In this document: one piece after another, positions 9,631-18,475 of the stretch
How the letters are laid out: each line of letters opens with the position of its first letter
How positions within the stretch are numbered: the first letter of the stretch is position 1
DNA from: JACVRW01 sp963803245
GTDB taxonomy: Bacteria; Actinomycetota; Thermoleophilia; Solirubrobacterales; Thermoleophilaceae
NCBI GenBank assembly: GCA_963803245.1
Contig: CAWDLI010000018.1
Coordinates: 62,001 to 126,000, forward strand
DNA: 64,000 bases
Reading direction: 5' to 3'
Made by a program: the position numbers and the translations under genes
The notes under the pieces: generated by a model
Databases searched by the model: none
Seen by the model: the letters and a program-made list of their open reading frames with translations, nothing else
Told to the model about the DNA's origin: nothing

Positions 9631-9924
9631 TCAGGCATCCGGGCGCCGGCGCAGCTCGTCGCGCCAGCGCTGGTCCTCGGCCACCTGCTCGCGGATGTCG
9701 TCCTCGGTCAGCTCCGCTCGCCCGCTGGCGCGCCTCCGCACGTTCTGCGCCTCGAGCATCTGGTCCACGTCGTCGAGCTCCAGCTCGGCCTCCAGCTCGG
9801 GCGAGCGCGTGGGACGCCAGTCCACCTGCTCCGCGCCCGAGCCCGGATACCAGCGGCCGAGCGCGTAGAAGATCCCGCCGGCCACGACGAAGGCGCCCAG
9901 CACGAAAACGCCGAACTCGTCCAT
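9631..9924 (-). CDS. Small single-span membrane protein, unknown function
   Basis: A 97-residue protein of unknown role. It starts MDEFGVFVLGAFVVAGGIFY, a single membrane helix. A charged, likely helical tail follows (ELEAELELDDVDQMLEAQN, then Arg-rich), which should lie in the cytoplasm. It is just upstream of the Rossmann protein on the same strand (15-base gap), so they may share an mRNA. I do not recognise a named family. Confidence 0.75.
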   Translation of the reverse strand: MDEFGVFVLGAFVVAGGIFYALGRWYPGSGAEQVDWRPTRSPELEAELELDDVDQMLEAQNVRRRASGRAELTEDDIREQVAEDQRWRDELRRRPDA

Positions 9925-9955
9925 CGGCCGAGTCTACGCCGCCTCCGGGCGACGG

Positions 9956-11122
9956 TCAGAGCCAGCGGGTGCGGAAGGGCCCGGTGACCTCGAACACGGC
10001 ACCGGTGCCGTCGAAGCGCTGCGATGAGAAGTAGAGCCTGCGCCCGCGCGGGTCGAACACCACGCCGCAGAGCTCGGAGGTGGTGTGGTGCGGCCCGCTG
10101 CAGGTGAGGAAGCGAGCGATCCGGCGGCCCGGCGTGATCAGGACGATGTCGAGGTTGCCGGTGCCGTTGTCCTCGCAGACGTAGAGGTCGCCGGAGCGCG
10201 CCACGGTGATGTTGTCGACCCCGAAGAGCGGCGGGTCGGTCAGCGTGGCGGCGTCGTAGATGACCTCGATCCGCCTCCAGCGCGTGTCGTAGGCGTGCAC
10301 CTTGTTGTCGGCGGTCGTGGCCACGTAGACGATGCCGCTGTCGAACCAGATCCCCTCGCCGCGGGCGAACTTGGTGTATCCGGGCACCTGCTGGCGCGTG
10401 GGAGTGGTGGCCGCCGACGGGTCGGGCACCTGGTGCCATGTGACCAGGCCGTTCGGCGCGACGGCCGCGATCTCGAGCCGCCCCTCGGAGAGGTCCGGCC
10501 AGCGCTTCGGCGTGAAGCGGTAGAACCCGCCGTCGCCGATGTCCTCAGTGAGATAGACGCGCTTTCCGCGCGGGTCCACGGCGGCGGCCTCGTGCTTGAA
10601 CACGCCCAGTGCGGGGCGGGCCACCGCGGTCCGGATGCCCTGGGGGTCGCACTCCCACACCTGGCCGCGATCGACCTCCTCGCAGGAGAGCCAGGTGCCC
10701 CACGGCGTGGCCCCGCCGGAGCAGTTGATGTTCGTGTTGGCGAGGATCCTGTACGCGGACTTGATCCGGCCGTTGCAGTCGAAGCGGATGGCCTCCGCGC
10801 CGCCGCCGATGGATGCCGGCGCCTCGCAGTTCGACACGAGGATCCAACCGCCGTCGCGCGTCGGGTAGGTGGCCTGCCCGTCGGGGAAGAGGTGCCACGG
10901 GAACGTGGTGCCGCTCACCGGCTGCTGCGCCCGTGCGATGAGCCGCGAGCGGAACCCGCTCGGCAGGCTCAGGCCGTTCGCGTCCGGTGCCCCGAGCGGC
11001 CCGTAGGGACCGGGCGCGGGACGGACCGTCGCGGCCAGCGCCTCGCGCCAGAACTCGGCCCCGAACGCAAGCGTTCCGGCGGCCATGGCGCCCGTCTGGA
11101 TGAACTCGCGTCGCCTTTGCAC
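9956..11122 (-). CDS. DUF839 (PhoX-like) secreted protein with Tat signal
   Basis: A 388-residue exported protein. The N-terminus (MQRRREFIQTGAMAAG) is a twin-arginine signal. The mature part has the repeated blade-like segments of DUF839/PhoX proteins: WGTWLSCEEV, HEAAAVDPRGKRVYLTED, GEGIWFDSGIVYVATT and CEDNGTGNLDIVLITP. PhoX enzymes are calcium/iron phosphatases folded before export, consistent with the Tat signal. Whether this shorter member is a phosphatase cannot be seen. It starts divergently from the acyl-CoA dehydrogenase operon. Confidence 0.88.
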   Translation of the reverse strand: MQRRREFIQTGAMAAGTLAFGAEFWREALAATVRPAPGPYGPLGAPDANGLSLPSGFRSRLIARAQQPVSGTTFPWHLFPDGQATYPTRDGGWILVSNCEAPASIGGGAEAIRFDCNGRIKSAYRILANTNINCSGGATPWGTWLSCEEVDRGQVWECDPQGIRTAVARPALGVFKHEAAAVDPRGKRVYLTEDIGDGGFYRFTPKRWPDLSEGRLEIAAVAPNGLVTWHQVPDPSAATTPTRQQVPGYTKFARGEGIWFDSGIVYVATTADNKVHAYDTRWRRIEVIYDAATLTDPPLFGVDNITVARSGDLYVCEDNGTGNLDIVLITPGRRIARFLTCSGPHHTTSELCGVVFDPRGRRLYFSSQRFDGTGAVFEVTGPFRTRWL

Positions 11123-11215
11123 ATGCCACTTCTACACGAAATTCACAAGGCGGTCGCCCGTACTCGCGATCGGCGACAATTCCCCGCGATGTAGCCACGA
11201 CCTTCCGGGAGAGCC

Positions 11216-12373
11216 TTGATCGACTTCGAGCTGACCGACGAGCAGCGACTGATCCGCGAGACAGCGCGCGATTTCACCGACAACGAGATCGTTCCGCGCG
11301 CGCGAGAGAACGACCGCAACGAGCACTTCGACACCGAGCTCGTGCAGAAGATCGCGGACATCGGCTTCCTCGGCGCGATCGTGCCCGAGGAGTACGGCGG
11401 CCGCGGAGTGGACTACCGCACCTACGGGCTGATCGTGGAGGAGGTGGGGCGCGGCGACTCGGCCATGCGCACCGTCGTCTCGGTGGTGACCTCGCTCGTC
11501 TGCTCGTCGATCGTGCGCTGGGGCACCGAGGAGCAGAAGAAGGAGTGGCTGCCGCGGCTCTGCTCCGGCGAGGCGCTCGGCTGCTTCGGCCTCACCGAGC
11601 CCGACACCGGCTCCGACGCCTCGAACCTGAAGACGCGCGCCGAGAAGATCGACGGCGGCTGGCGCATCACCGGCGGGAAGATGTGGATCTCGCTCGGCAA
11701 CTACGCGAAGCTCGCGATGATCTTCGCCCAGACCGATCCCGAGAAGAAGCACCGCGGCCTCGCCTGCTTCCTCGTGCCGACTGACTCGAAGGGCTTCTCC
11801 TCCCAGGAGATCCACGGCAAGCTCGGCCTGCGCGGATCGGACACCGCCGAGCTGGCGCTCGACGGCATCGAGGTGCCGGACGGCGCGCTGATGGGCGAGG
11901 TGGGCGACGGCTTCAAGATCGCGATGTCCGCGCTCGACTCCGGGCGCTTCAGCGTGGCCGCCGGCTGCGTGGGCATCTGCAAGGGAAGCCTCGACGCGTC
12001 CGTTGCCTACGCCAAGGAGCGCAAGCAGTTCGACCGGCCGATCGCCTCCTTCCAGCTCGTGCAGGAGATGATCGCCGACATCGTCGTGCAGACCGAGGCC
12101 GCGCGCGGGCTCGTCTGGCGGGCCGGGTGGCTCAAGGACACGGGCCAGCCGAACACCACCGAGACCTCCATCGCGAAGCTCTACGCGACCGAGGCGGCGG
12201 TGAACTGCGCCAACCAGGCGATCCAGGTGCACGGCGGCTCCGGCTACGTGGACGACTACCCGGTAGAGCGCTACCTGCGTGACGCGCGCGTGACCACCCT
12301 GTACGAGGGCACCTCCCAGATCCAGAAGTTGATCATCGCCCGCTCGGTGACGGGCGTGAACGCGATGGTCTGA
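11216..12373 (+). CDS. Acyl-CoA dehydrogenase
   Basis: A 385-residue FAD enzyme making the first double bond in acyl-CoA degradation. Family blocks are present: ALGCFGLTEPDTGSDASNL (flavin/substrate loop), KMWISLGNYAKLAMIFAQTD, RKQFDRPIASFQLVQ, QAIQVHGGSGYVDDYPVERY, and RDARVTTLYEGTSQIQKLII, where the Glu of YEGTS is the usual catalytic base. TTG 11216 is used because a GGGAGAG sequence lies just before and MIDFELTDEQRLIRE is the expected N-terminus. First gene of a three-enzyme beta-oxidation operon. Confidence 0.95.
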   Translation: MIDFELTDEQRLIRETARDFTDNEIVPRARENDRNEHFDTELVQKIADIGFLGAIVPEEYGGRGVDYRTYGLIVEEVGRGDSAMRTVVSVVTSLVCSSIVRWGTEEQKKEWLPRLCSGEALGCFGLTEPDTGSDASNLKTRAEKIDGGWRITGGKMWISLGNYAKLAMIFAQTDPEKKHRGLACFLVPTDSKGFSSQEIHGKLGLRGSDTAELALDGIEVPDGALMGEVGDGFKIAMSALDSGRFSVAAGCVGICKGSLDASVAYAKERKQFDRPIASFQLVQEMIADIVVQTEAARGLVWRAGWLKDTGQPNTTETSIAKLYATEAAVNCANQAIQVHGGSGYVDDYPVERYLRDARVTTLYEGTSQIQKLIIARSVTGVNAMV

Positions 12374-13140
12374 TGGCCACCGTCCTCACCGAGATCCAGG
12401 GCGCCGTAGGGCTCGCGACGCTCAACCGGCCCGACGCGCGCAACGCGCTGTCGCCCGAGCTGATGGAGGAGCTCGCGGCGGCGCTGGAAGGCTGGGACGC
12501 CGACCCGGCGGTGGGCTGCATCGTCATCGCGGGCAGCGACGAATGGTTCGCCGCGGGCGCGGACATCAGGAACATGGCCGACCGCGACTTCCAGGACATG
12601 CTCGAGGCGCCCTCCGCGGCGTTCTGGCCACGGCTCGCGGCCATCCGCACTCCGCTGATCGCCGCCGTGTCCGGCTACGCGCTCGGCGGCGGCTGCGAGC
12701 TGGCGCTCGCCTGCGACATGATCGTGGCCTCCGAGAAGGCGGAGCTCGGGCAGCCCGAGATCCTCCTCGGGATCATCCCCGGCGGCGGTGGCACGCAGCG
12801 GCTCGCCCGCGTGATCGGCAAGCAGCGGGCGATGGAGCTGGTGCTCACCGGCCGGAGGATCTCGGCCACCGAGGGCTACGAGATGGGGCTCGTGAACAAG
12901 GTCTCGCAGTCGAAGGAGTGGCTCACGGACGCGCTCGAGCTGGCAGCGTTGGTGGCGCGCCGGCCGCCGATCGCGGCGCGCCTCGGGAAGCAGGCGGTGC
13001 TCGCCGCCGACGAGACCACCCTCAGCGCCGGGCTGGCGCACGAGCGGCGCCTGTTCGAGCTGGGCATGGCCACCGAGGATCGCCGCGAGGGGATGCGGGC
13101 CTTCCTGGAGAAGCGCAAGCCGGAGTTCCGCGGCCGGTGA
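12373..13140 (+). CDS. Enoyl-CoA hydratase/isomerase
   Basis: A 255-residue crotonase-fold enzyme adding water to trans-2-enoyl-CoA. The oxyanion-hole segments are AAGADIRNM (about residue 60) and GYALGGGCELALACD (about residue 100), and PEILLGIIPGGGGTQRLARV carries the usual catalytic-loop region with its Glu. It starts at the last base of the dehydrogenase stop (TGATG) and its own stop overlaps the next start, so the three genes are translationally coupled. Fits straight-chain or phenylacetate-type degradation. Confidence 0.95.
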   Translation: MATVLTEIQGAVGLATLNRPDARNALSPELMEELAAALEGWDADPAVGCIVIAGSDEWFAAGADIRNMADRDFQDMLEAPSAAFWPRLAAIRTPLIAAVSGYALGGGCELALACDMIVASEKAELGQPEILLGIIPGGGGTQRLARVIGKQRAMELVLTGRRISATEGYEMGLVNKVSQSKEWLTDALELAALVARRPPIAARLGKQAVLAADETTLSAGLAHERRLFELGMATEDRREGMRAFLEKRKPEFRGR

Positions 13141-14657
13141 GCGCCGAGCTGCCGAGCACGCTCGGCGTGGTCGGGGCCGGGACGATGGGAGCCGGGATAG
13201 CCCAGCTCGGCTGCGCGGCCGGCATGCGGGTGGTGCTGCACGACCCGCTCCCCGAGGCTCTCGAGAGCGGGCTCGAGCGCGTGCGCCGCGGGCTCGAGCG
13301 CTGGATCGAAAAGGGCAGGCTCTCCGCGGACGCGGCGGGCGGGCTCGAGCCGGCCGGCGAGCTCGAGGGTCTCGCCGGCTGCGAGCTCGTCATCGAGGCG
13401 GCACCCGAGCGGCTCGACCTCAAGCGCGAGCTGTTCGCCCGCCTGTCGGAGGTCTGCTCAGGCGACGCGGTGCTGGCCACGAACACGTCGTCGATAACCG
13501 TGACCACGCTGGCGGGCGCCGCGGCCCGGCCCGAGAACGTGGTCGGGATGCACTTCTTCAACCCACCGCCGCTGATGAAGCTGCTGGAGGTGATCCGCGC
13601 CGACCAGACGGGTGATCGCGCCGTGGCGGTGGCTAGGGCCACCGGCGAGGCGATGGGAAAGACCGTGATCCTCGCCAGCGACGGCCCGGGCTTCCTGGTC
13701 AATCGCTGCGGGCGGCCCTTCGGCGCGGAGGCGCTGCGGCTCCTCCAAGAGCGGATGGCCACCCACGAGCAGATCGACCGGATCTGCCGGCTCGGCGGGG
13801 GCTTCCGGATGGGCCCGTTCGAGCTGATGGACCTCGTCGGGGTCGACGTGGGGTTCGAGGTGGCGAAGTCGTTCACCGAGCTCTCGTTCGGCGAGCCGCG
13901 CTGGAAGCCGAGCCCGATCCAGTCGCGCATGGTTGCCGCGGGACGGCTGGGCCGGAAGACCGGCCGCGGGTACTACGACTATCCGGACGAGGGGCCGTAC
14001 CGGCCCGAAGACCCGGAGCCGCGCGAGCCCGGCGGCGGCGACGGGGAGGCCGTGTCGATCGTCGGCGAGGGGCCCCTGGCCAGCGGCCTGCGCGAGCGCG
14101 CCGACGCCGCCGGCTTCGACGTCTCGGAGGATGGCACCGCGCCGCTGGTGGTCGACGCTCGCATGCCCGCCGACGAGCCGCTCGCCGTGACGGGCTCTCT
14201 GCTCGTGCTCTGCGCCGAGCGCTCGCTCGCGGCCATGGGCGATCCGGGAGCGGTGGGCTTCCACGTCCTGCCGCCGATGGACGACGTGCGCCTGGCCGAG
14301 CTCACGCGCCTTGACGGCACGCCGCGTGCCGTCGCCGAGTCGGCCGAGCGCTTCTTCGCGCGCCTCGGACTCCACACCGAGTGGGTGGGCGACGCTCCGG
14401 GACTCGTGCTCGGCCGGATCGTCTGCCAGCTCGTGAACGAGGCGGCCTTCGCGGTGGGCGAGGGTGTGGGCTCCGCGGACGACGTGGACGCCGGGCTCAT
14501 GCTCGGGCTCAGCCATCCTCGCGGCGCGGTGGCGTGGGGCGACGAGATCGGCCTCGACCACGTGCTGGCCACGATCGACGCCCTCTGGACAGAGCGCCAC
14601 GAGGAGCGCTACCGCGCGGCGCCGCTGCTGCGGGCCGGCAACGGAATGCGAGGCTGA
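13137..14657 (+). CDS. 3-hydroxyacyl-CoA dehydrogenase (PaaH/Hbd type)
   Basis: A 506-residue NAD enzyme oxidising 3-hydroxyacyl-CoA. The NAD loop VVGAGTMGAGIAQ starts near residue 12. The catalytic region is VGMHFFNPPPLMKLLEVI. The first C-terminal helical domain follows (GFLVNRCGRPFGAEALRLL). A second domain near the C-terminus (VLGRIVCQLVNEAAFAVGEG) gives the longer PaaH-like layout. GTG 13137 overlaps the hydratase stop (GTGA). Third enzyme of the operon. The linker (residues about 300-390) is unusually divergent. Confidence 0.93.
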   Translation: MSAELPSTLGVVGAGTMGAGIAQLGCAAGMRVVLHDPLPEALESGLERVRRGLERWIEKGRLSADAAGGLEPAGELEGLAGCELVIEAAPERLDLKRELFARLSEVCSGDAVLATNTSSITVTTLAGAAARPENVVGMHFFNPPPLMKLLEVIRADQTGDRAVAVARATGEAMGKTVILASDGPGFLVNRCGRPFGAEALRLLQERMATHEQIDRICRLGGGFRMGPFELMDLVGVDVGFEVAKSFTELSFGEPRWKPSPIQSRMVAAGRLGRKTGRGYYDYPDEGPYRPEDPEPREPGGGDGEAVSIVGEGPLASGLRERADAAGFDVSEDGTAPLVVDARMPADEPLAVTGSLLVLCAERSLAAMGDPGAVGFHVLPPMDDVRLAELTRLDGTPRAVAESAERFFARLGLHTEWVGDAPGLVLGRIVCQLVNEAAFAVGEGVGSADDVDAGLMLGLSHPRGAVAWGDEIGLDHVLATIDALWTERHEERYRAAPLLRAGNGMRG

Positions 14658-14661
14658 GGTG

Positions 14662-14973
14662 ATGGCCACCGCCGACCTCACCGTGCTGGCGCTCGGCCGG
14701 CCCGGAGTGAGCGCGAGCGAGTACATCGCCGAGATCCAGCGCCGGCTCGCCAGGCAGGACCGGGTCGTCTACCGGATGCACGCCATGGGCACCTCGCTGG
14801 AGGGGTCTACGGAGGACATCCTCGCGCTGGTGGGAGAGCTGCACGCGGTCCCCTTCGAGCAGGGCATCCCGCGTGTGTACACGGTGCTGAAGCTCGACGA
14901 GCGCCGGGACAGGCCGGACCAGACGCTGGAGGACAAGGTGCGCTCGGTGGAGGACCTGCTCGGCGAGGCCTAG
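14662..14973 (+). CDS. MTH1187-family (UPF0045) thiamine-binding protein
   Basis: A 103-residue ferredoxin-fold protein of the UPF0045/MTH1187 family, some members of which bind thiamine or HMP. Family features are the N-terminal strand TVLALGRPGVSASEYIAEIQ, then YRMHAMGTSLEG, and the C-terminal strand PRVYTVLKLDERRDR. ATG 14662 follows GAGGTG and lies 4 bases after the dehydrogenase stop, so it is the last gene of the acyl-degradation operon. Why it sits there is unclear. Confidence 0.88.
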   Translation: MATADLTVLALGRPGVSASEYIAEIQRRLARQDRVVYRMHAMGTSLEGSTEDILALVGELHAVPFEQGIPRVYTVLKLDERRDRPDQTLEDKVRSVEDLLGEA

Positions 14974-16199
14974 CGCAGCGCCTCGTCGAAGAACCGCACG
15001 ACGCGGCGCTCGTACTCCTCGGGATCGGCGTCGTAGCCGCCGGTGTGGCCGCTGTCGGTCTTCCACAGCTGCTTGGGCTCCCCGGCGGCCTCGTAGTAGT
15101 CGGCCGACAGGCTCTCGCCGCCCTGGCCGCGCTCGGCGTAGATGAGGAACACCGGTGTCGGGGCGATCCGCGGGACGAGATCCTTCAGGTTCTCAGGCGG
15201 CATCCGCCCCGCGAAGACCATCGTTCCGAGCGTCGTGGAAGCCCAGGTGGAGAGCTGGCCCCACTTGTCGCTGCCCGGCAGTTCGAGGCCCTCGCGCACG
15301 GAGCGGATACCGGCTCCCTCCGAGACCACGGCCTTGAGGGCGTCGGTGTCGGCCGCGGTCTCGAGGAGCATCTCGCCACCGACCGAGCGCCCGATCCCGC
15401 CGATCCGCTCGGGGTCGACGTCCGGTCGCTCGCGCAGGAACGCGATCGCCGCGTCCACGTCCTTCGTCCCGCCCCAGCCGAGCGAGTTCGGATCCCCGTC
15501 GCTGTCCCCCTCCCCGCGCCGGTCGAAGAGCAGCACGCCGTAGCCGTGCCGGGCCAGGAAGCTTGCGGCCTGCCGGGGACCGCTGCGGCCCGGGAACGCG
15601 ATCACCGCCGCCCGGTTCTTCGAGGGGATGTACCAGCCCTCGAGCTCGAGGTCGTCGCCGGTCTCGAACTTCACGTTCTCGTAGTCCGCGCCGCCGAGCT
15701 TCGGGTCGGGCACCACCGCCCGGCCCATGTGCGTGTAGGGGTAGGCCACCATGAACGGCCCTATGAACCCGATCAGGACGACCACGCCCGCCAGGCCGAT
15801 CAGGCCTCGCCGCAGGTAGCGCCAGGCGAGGTTTCCCTCCGTTCGCCGCGAGCGCCACAGCGTCACAGCCGCGAGCACCACGAGCACGACGCCGGCCGGC
15901 AGCGTCACGAGCCCGGTGTAGTCATCGCCCGAGGCGCCGACCTCGCGCGTGTAGTACCAGCCCTCGAGTCCCGCCACGATCCCGAAGATGCCCGTGAGCA
16001 GCGCAAGCGTGGCGCGCCAGCCTGCGCGCAGCCGCGGGTACGCGGCGGCGGCGAGGCCCAGCGCGGCCAGCGGAATGAGCCCGCTGACCAGGTGGTCACC
16101 CGCCGAGGTCCCCTCCTCGGGCTGGATGAACGAGTCGTCGAGCACGTGGACGGCGATCACGCCGACCGCGACGAGGAAGACGATCCGTTCTCGGCCCAC
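14970..16199 (-). CDS. Membrane-anchored alpha/beta hydrolase
   Basis: A 409-residue protein. The first 160 residues have four or five membrane helices (MGRERIVFLVAVGVIAV, LIPLAALGLAAAAY, PAGVVLVVLAAVTLW, GLAGVVVLIGFIGPFMVAY). The rest is an alpha/beta hydrolase with nucleophile elbow GIGRSVGG, likely acid in the VFLIYAERG region and a His in DSGHTGG. It probably acts outside or at the membrane as an esterase or peptidase-like enzyme. GTG 16199 lies 7 bases after the stop of the phosphodiesterase gene, so the two form an operon. Confidence 0.85.
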   Translation of the reverse strand: MGRERIVFLVAVGVIAVHVLDDSFIQPEEGTSAGDHLVSGLIPLAALGLAAAAYPRLRAGWRATLALLTGIFGIVAGLEGWYYTREVGASGDDYTGLVTLPAGVVLVVLAAVTLWRSRRTEGNLAWRYLRRGLIGLAGVVVLIGFIGPFMVAYPYTHMGRAVVPDPKLGGADYENVKFETGDDLELEGWYIPSKNRAAVIAFPGRSGPRQAASFLARHGYGVLLFDRRGEGDSDGDPNSLGWGGTKDVDAAIAFLRERPDVDPERIGGIGRSVGGEMLLETAADTDALKAVVSEGAGIRSVREGLELPGSDKWGQLSTWASTTLGTMVFAGRMPPENLKDLVPRIAPTPVFLIYAERGQGGESLSADYYEAAGEPKQLWKTDSGHTGGYDADPEEYERRVVRFFDEALR

Positions 16200-16206
16200 G
16201 GGCCGG

Positions 16207-17415
16207 TTACTCGTAGTCGGGATCCTGCTCCAGCCTGAACAGCTCCCGCGCCGCGAACGCGGTGTCGGAGAAGTCCGAGAACAGACCGTCGACGCCGAGC
16301 CGGTAGAAGGTCAGGTACTCCTCCACGGGGTTGCCCGCGTAGTCGCTTGCCAGCCTCCGCTGCTCGTTACGGAACGTCCACGTGTGGATGAGCAGCCCGT
16401 GGTCGTGGGCCCGCTCGACCAGGTCGGTCGGCGGCAGCAGTGCGCGGTCGGCCTCGTCCACGAGGCCGTCGCCGTTCGCGTCCGCGACCGTCCCGTCGGG
16501 GTTCAGCGCGATCGCACGTGAGCTGACGATGTACGGCTTCCACGGCCCGATGCCGTCGGCGTAGGTGCTGATCTCCTCGAGCCCTTCGTCGGTCGCGAAG
16601 AAGCCGAAGGTGCGGCTCTGCAGCTCCGGGTCGCCCGAGACGGTCCAGTCGTACGGACGGTCGAACGGCGGCGCGTAGGTGATCGTGCCGTCCGGGGCCA
16701 CGTCGTTGGCGTCCACCAGCTGGACCAGGCGCACCGGGGTGAGCCGGTTGAGCAGCTTCAGGTTGGACTGCTCGAACGACTGGATGAACACGGGCGCGCG
16801 GCGATGGTTCAGGCCCGCCCGGCGCAGAGCCTTGACGAGCCGGCGCTCGAGCGGGAGGCCGAGGTCGGCGTGGTAGGTCGGATGCTTCGTCTCCGGGTAG
16901 ATGCCGATCCGGCGGTGGACCTGTCGCGACTTGCGCTTCGCAAGGGCGATGACCTCGCCCAGGGTGGGAATCTCGAAGCGGCCGTTGAACTGCTGCGGGC
17001 GCTCCGCCAGCGGCTGGACCGCGCGAAGGGTCTTGATCTCCGCCAGCGTGAAGTCGGAGGCGAAGAAGCCGGTCTCCTCGACCCCGTCCACGACCTTGGT
17101 CGTCTCGCGGTCGGCGAACTCGGGATGGCTTGCCACGTCGGTGGTGGTCGTGATGTTCGGCTCGTGGCGGGCGACCAGGTGCCCGTCCTTCGTGGCCACG
17201 AGGTCCGGCTCGATGTAATCGGCGCCGAGCCGGATCGCCAGCGCGTACCCCTTCAGCGTGTGGTCGGGCAGGTATCCCGCGGCGCCGCGGTGCCCGATCA
17301 CCAGCGGCGACTGGTCGCGGGCGCTCCCCCGGTGCGCCCAAGCGGCCGGCACCGCCACAAGCAGCAGGCTCACCGCCACGAACGCTTGAGTCCATGCTCT
17401 ACGGGTGATCCTCAT
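16207..17415 (-). CDS. Secreted glycerophosphodiester phosphodiesterase
   Basis: A 402-residue exported GDPD. ATG 17415 follows AGGAGAGG and begins a signal peptide (MRITRRAWTQAFVAVSLLLV...WAHRG). Catalytic features: VIGHRGAAGYLPDHT (His), YIEPDLVATKDGHLVARHEP (Glu, Asp, His). It cleaves glycerophosphodiesters to glycerol 3-phosphate and an alcohol. Near residue 325 an insertion, DANGDGLVDEADRALL, has the DxNxDGxxxxxD calcium loop of dockerin-type EF-hands, which is unusual inside a GDPD. A -10-like TAGTTT lies about 33 bases upstream. Confidence 0.92.
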   Translation of the reverse strand: MRITRRAWTQAFVAVSLLLVAVPAAWAHRGSARDQSPLVIGHRGAAGYLPDHTLKGYALAIRLGADYIEPDLVATKDGHLVARHEPNITTTTDVASHPEFADRETTKVVDGVEETGFFASDFTLAEIKTLRAVQPLAERPQQFNGRFEIPTLGEVIALAKRKSRQVHRRIGIYPETKHPTYHADLGLPLERRLVKALRRAGLNHRRAPVFIQSFEQSNLKLLNRLTPVRLVQLVDANDVAPDGTITYAPPFDRPYDWTVSGDPELQSRTFGFFATDEGLEEISTYADGIGPWKPYIVSSRAIALNPDGTVADANGDGLVDEADRALLPPTDLVERAHDHGLLIHTWTFRNEQRRLASDYAGNPVEEYLTFYRLGVDGLFSDFSDTAFAARELFRLEQDPDYE

Positions 17416-17479
17416 GGCGGCGGCCTCTCCTGGATTCGGGTGGGGTGAAACTATCTGCGGCATCGTCCTGGATCAACAC

Positions 17480-18007
17480 GTGCCGGAGTGGGATTTCTGT
17501 GAACGCCACTCGATCCGCGTCGCCGCCACACCCGCGGAGGTGCTGTCCGCGGCGCGGGCGGTCACCTCGCGCGAGGTGCCGGTGATGCTGGTGCTGATGG
17601 GGCTGCGCACGCTTCCGACAGCGCTCTTCGGGCGGTCGCGCCGCCGTGTGGACGGCCCGATCCTCGACGGCATGGAGAGGATGGGCTTCGTCTCCCTCCG
17701 CGGGTCGGATACGGAGCTGGCGTACGGACTCGTGGGCCGCTTCTGGCAACCCAGCGGAGGGCTCCGCCCCGTGGGGGCGGACGAGTTCGAGAGCTTCGCC
17801 GAGCCGGGCTACCTCAAGGCCGGCTTCAACTTCCTGGTCGAGCCGGACGGCGATGACGGTTGCGTCCTCAGCACCGAGACCCGCGTGATGGCCACCGACG
17901 CCGGCGCGCGACGCCGCTTCCGGCTCTACTGGACGCTCGTGCACCCGGGAAGCGCGCTCATCAGGCGCGGGTGGCTGCGAGCGATCAGGTCGCGCGCCGA
18001 GCGCTAG
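17480..18007 (+). CDS. Conserved hypothetical protein
   Basis: About 175 residues, of unknown function. It has a START/SRPBCC-like feel: VPEWDFCERHSIRV at the N-terminus, AGFNFLVEPDGDDG and LSTETRVMATD in the middle, and a C-terminal FRLYWTLVHPGSALIRRGWL helix. Longer in-frame starts (GTG 17405, ATG 17414) would overlap the divergent phosphodiesterase gene and its ribosome site, so GTG 17480 is chosen, although it has no clear ribosome site. The start is the uncertain part. Confidence 0.7.
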   Translation: MPEWDFCERHSIRVAATPAEVLSAARAVTSREVPVMLVLMGLRTLPTALFGRSRRRVDGPILDGMERMGFVSLRGSDTELAYGLVGRFWQPSGGLRPVGADEFESFAEPGYLKAGFNFLVEPDGDDGCVLSTETRVMATDAGARRRFRLYWTLVHPGSALIRRGWLRAIRSRAER

Positions 18008-18468
18008 CGGCCGAGGAACTCGTCGAGGCCGGAGCGGGCCTCGCTCTGAACCTTCGAGCGCACGATCGGCGTCCACCCGAGTGCGAGGCCGGTCGGCCCC
18101 AGCGCCTGCCGCGACCAGGCGTAGAACGAGAACGAGTCCCTGTGCTCACGTATCAGCCCGTTCTCGAAGCGGAACTCGGCGCGCACGTCGTTGTGGACCT
18201 TGCGGCCGGTCCTGAACGTGTAGTCCGCGAGCCAGTGGGCGCTCCCGCGGGTGTCGTCCGCCTCGTGCTCGGCCAGCCGTATCTCGAGGTCCTCCGCGCG
18301 GCCCGTGAGCATCCGCCACATCGCCCCGGGCTCCTCACCGTGCAGGTCGGTGAACACCGGGTCCGAGAAGTGGGCGTCCGGGGCGTAGCAGGCGGCCATC
18401 GCGTCGCCATCGTGACGCGCGAAGGCCCCGTAGAAGCGCTCGATCAGCTCGTCGTTCGGATGGGCCAC
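18004..18468 (-). CDS. SnoaL-like / NTF2-fold protein
   Basis: A 154-residue NTF2-like protein. Typical features: LIERFYGAFARHDGDAMAAC, YAPDAHFSDPVF, then alternating strands with HWLADYTFRTGRKVHNDVRA and FRFENGLIREHRDSFSFYAW. Such proteins are small isomerases, hydrolases or ligand binders. The active residues vary and no substrate can be named. It lies 7 bases after the M28 peptidase stop on the same strand, so it is probably co-transcribed. Stop codons overlap with the convergent hypothetical gene. Confidence 0.85.
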   Translation of the reverse strand: MAHPNDELIERFYGAFARHDGDAMAACYAPDAHFSDPVFTDLHGEEPGAMWRMLTGRAEDLEIRLAEHEADDTRGSAHWLADYTFRTGRKVHNDVRAEFRFENGLIREHRDSFSFYAWSRQALGPTGLALGWTPIVRSKVQSEARSGLDEFLGR

Positions 18469-18475
18469 GACGCGG

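Noticed and set aside
17443..17448. GGGTGA half-site near the GDPD promoter
   Set aside because: No partner half-site at N5 or N7 spacing on either side, so it is not counted as an operator copy.
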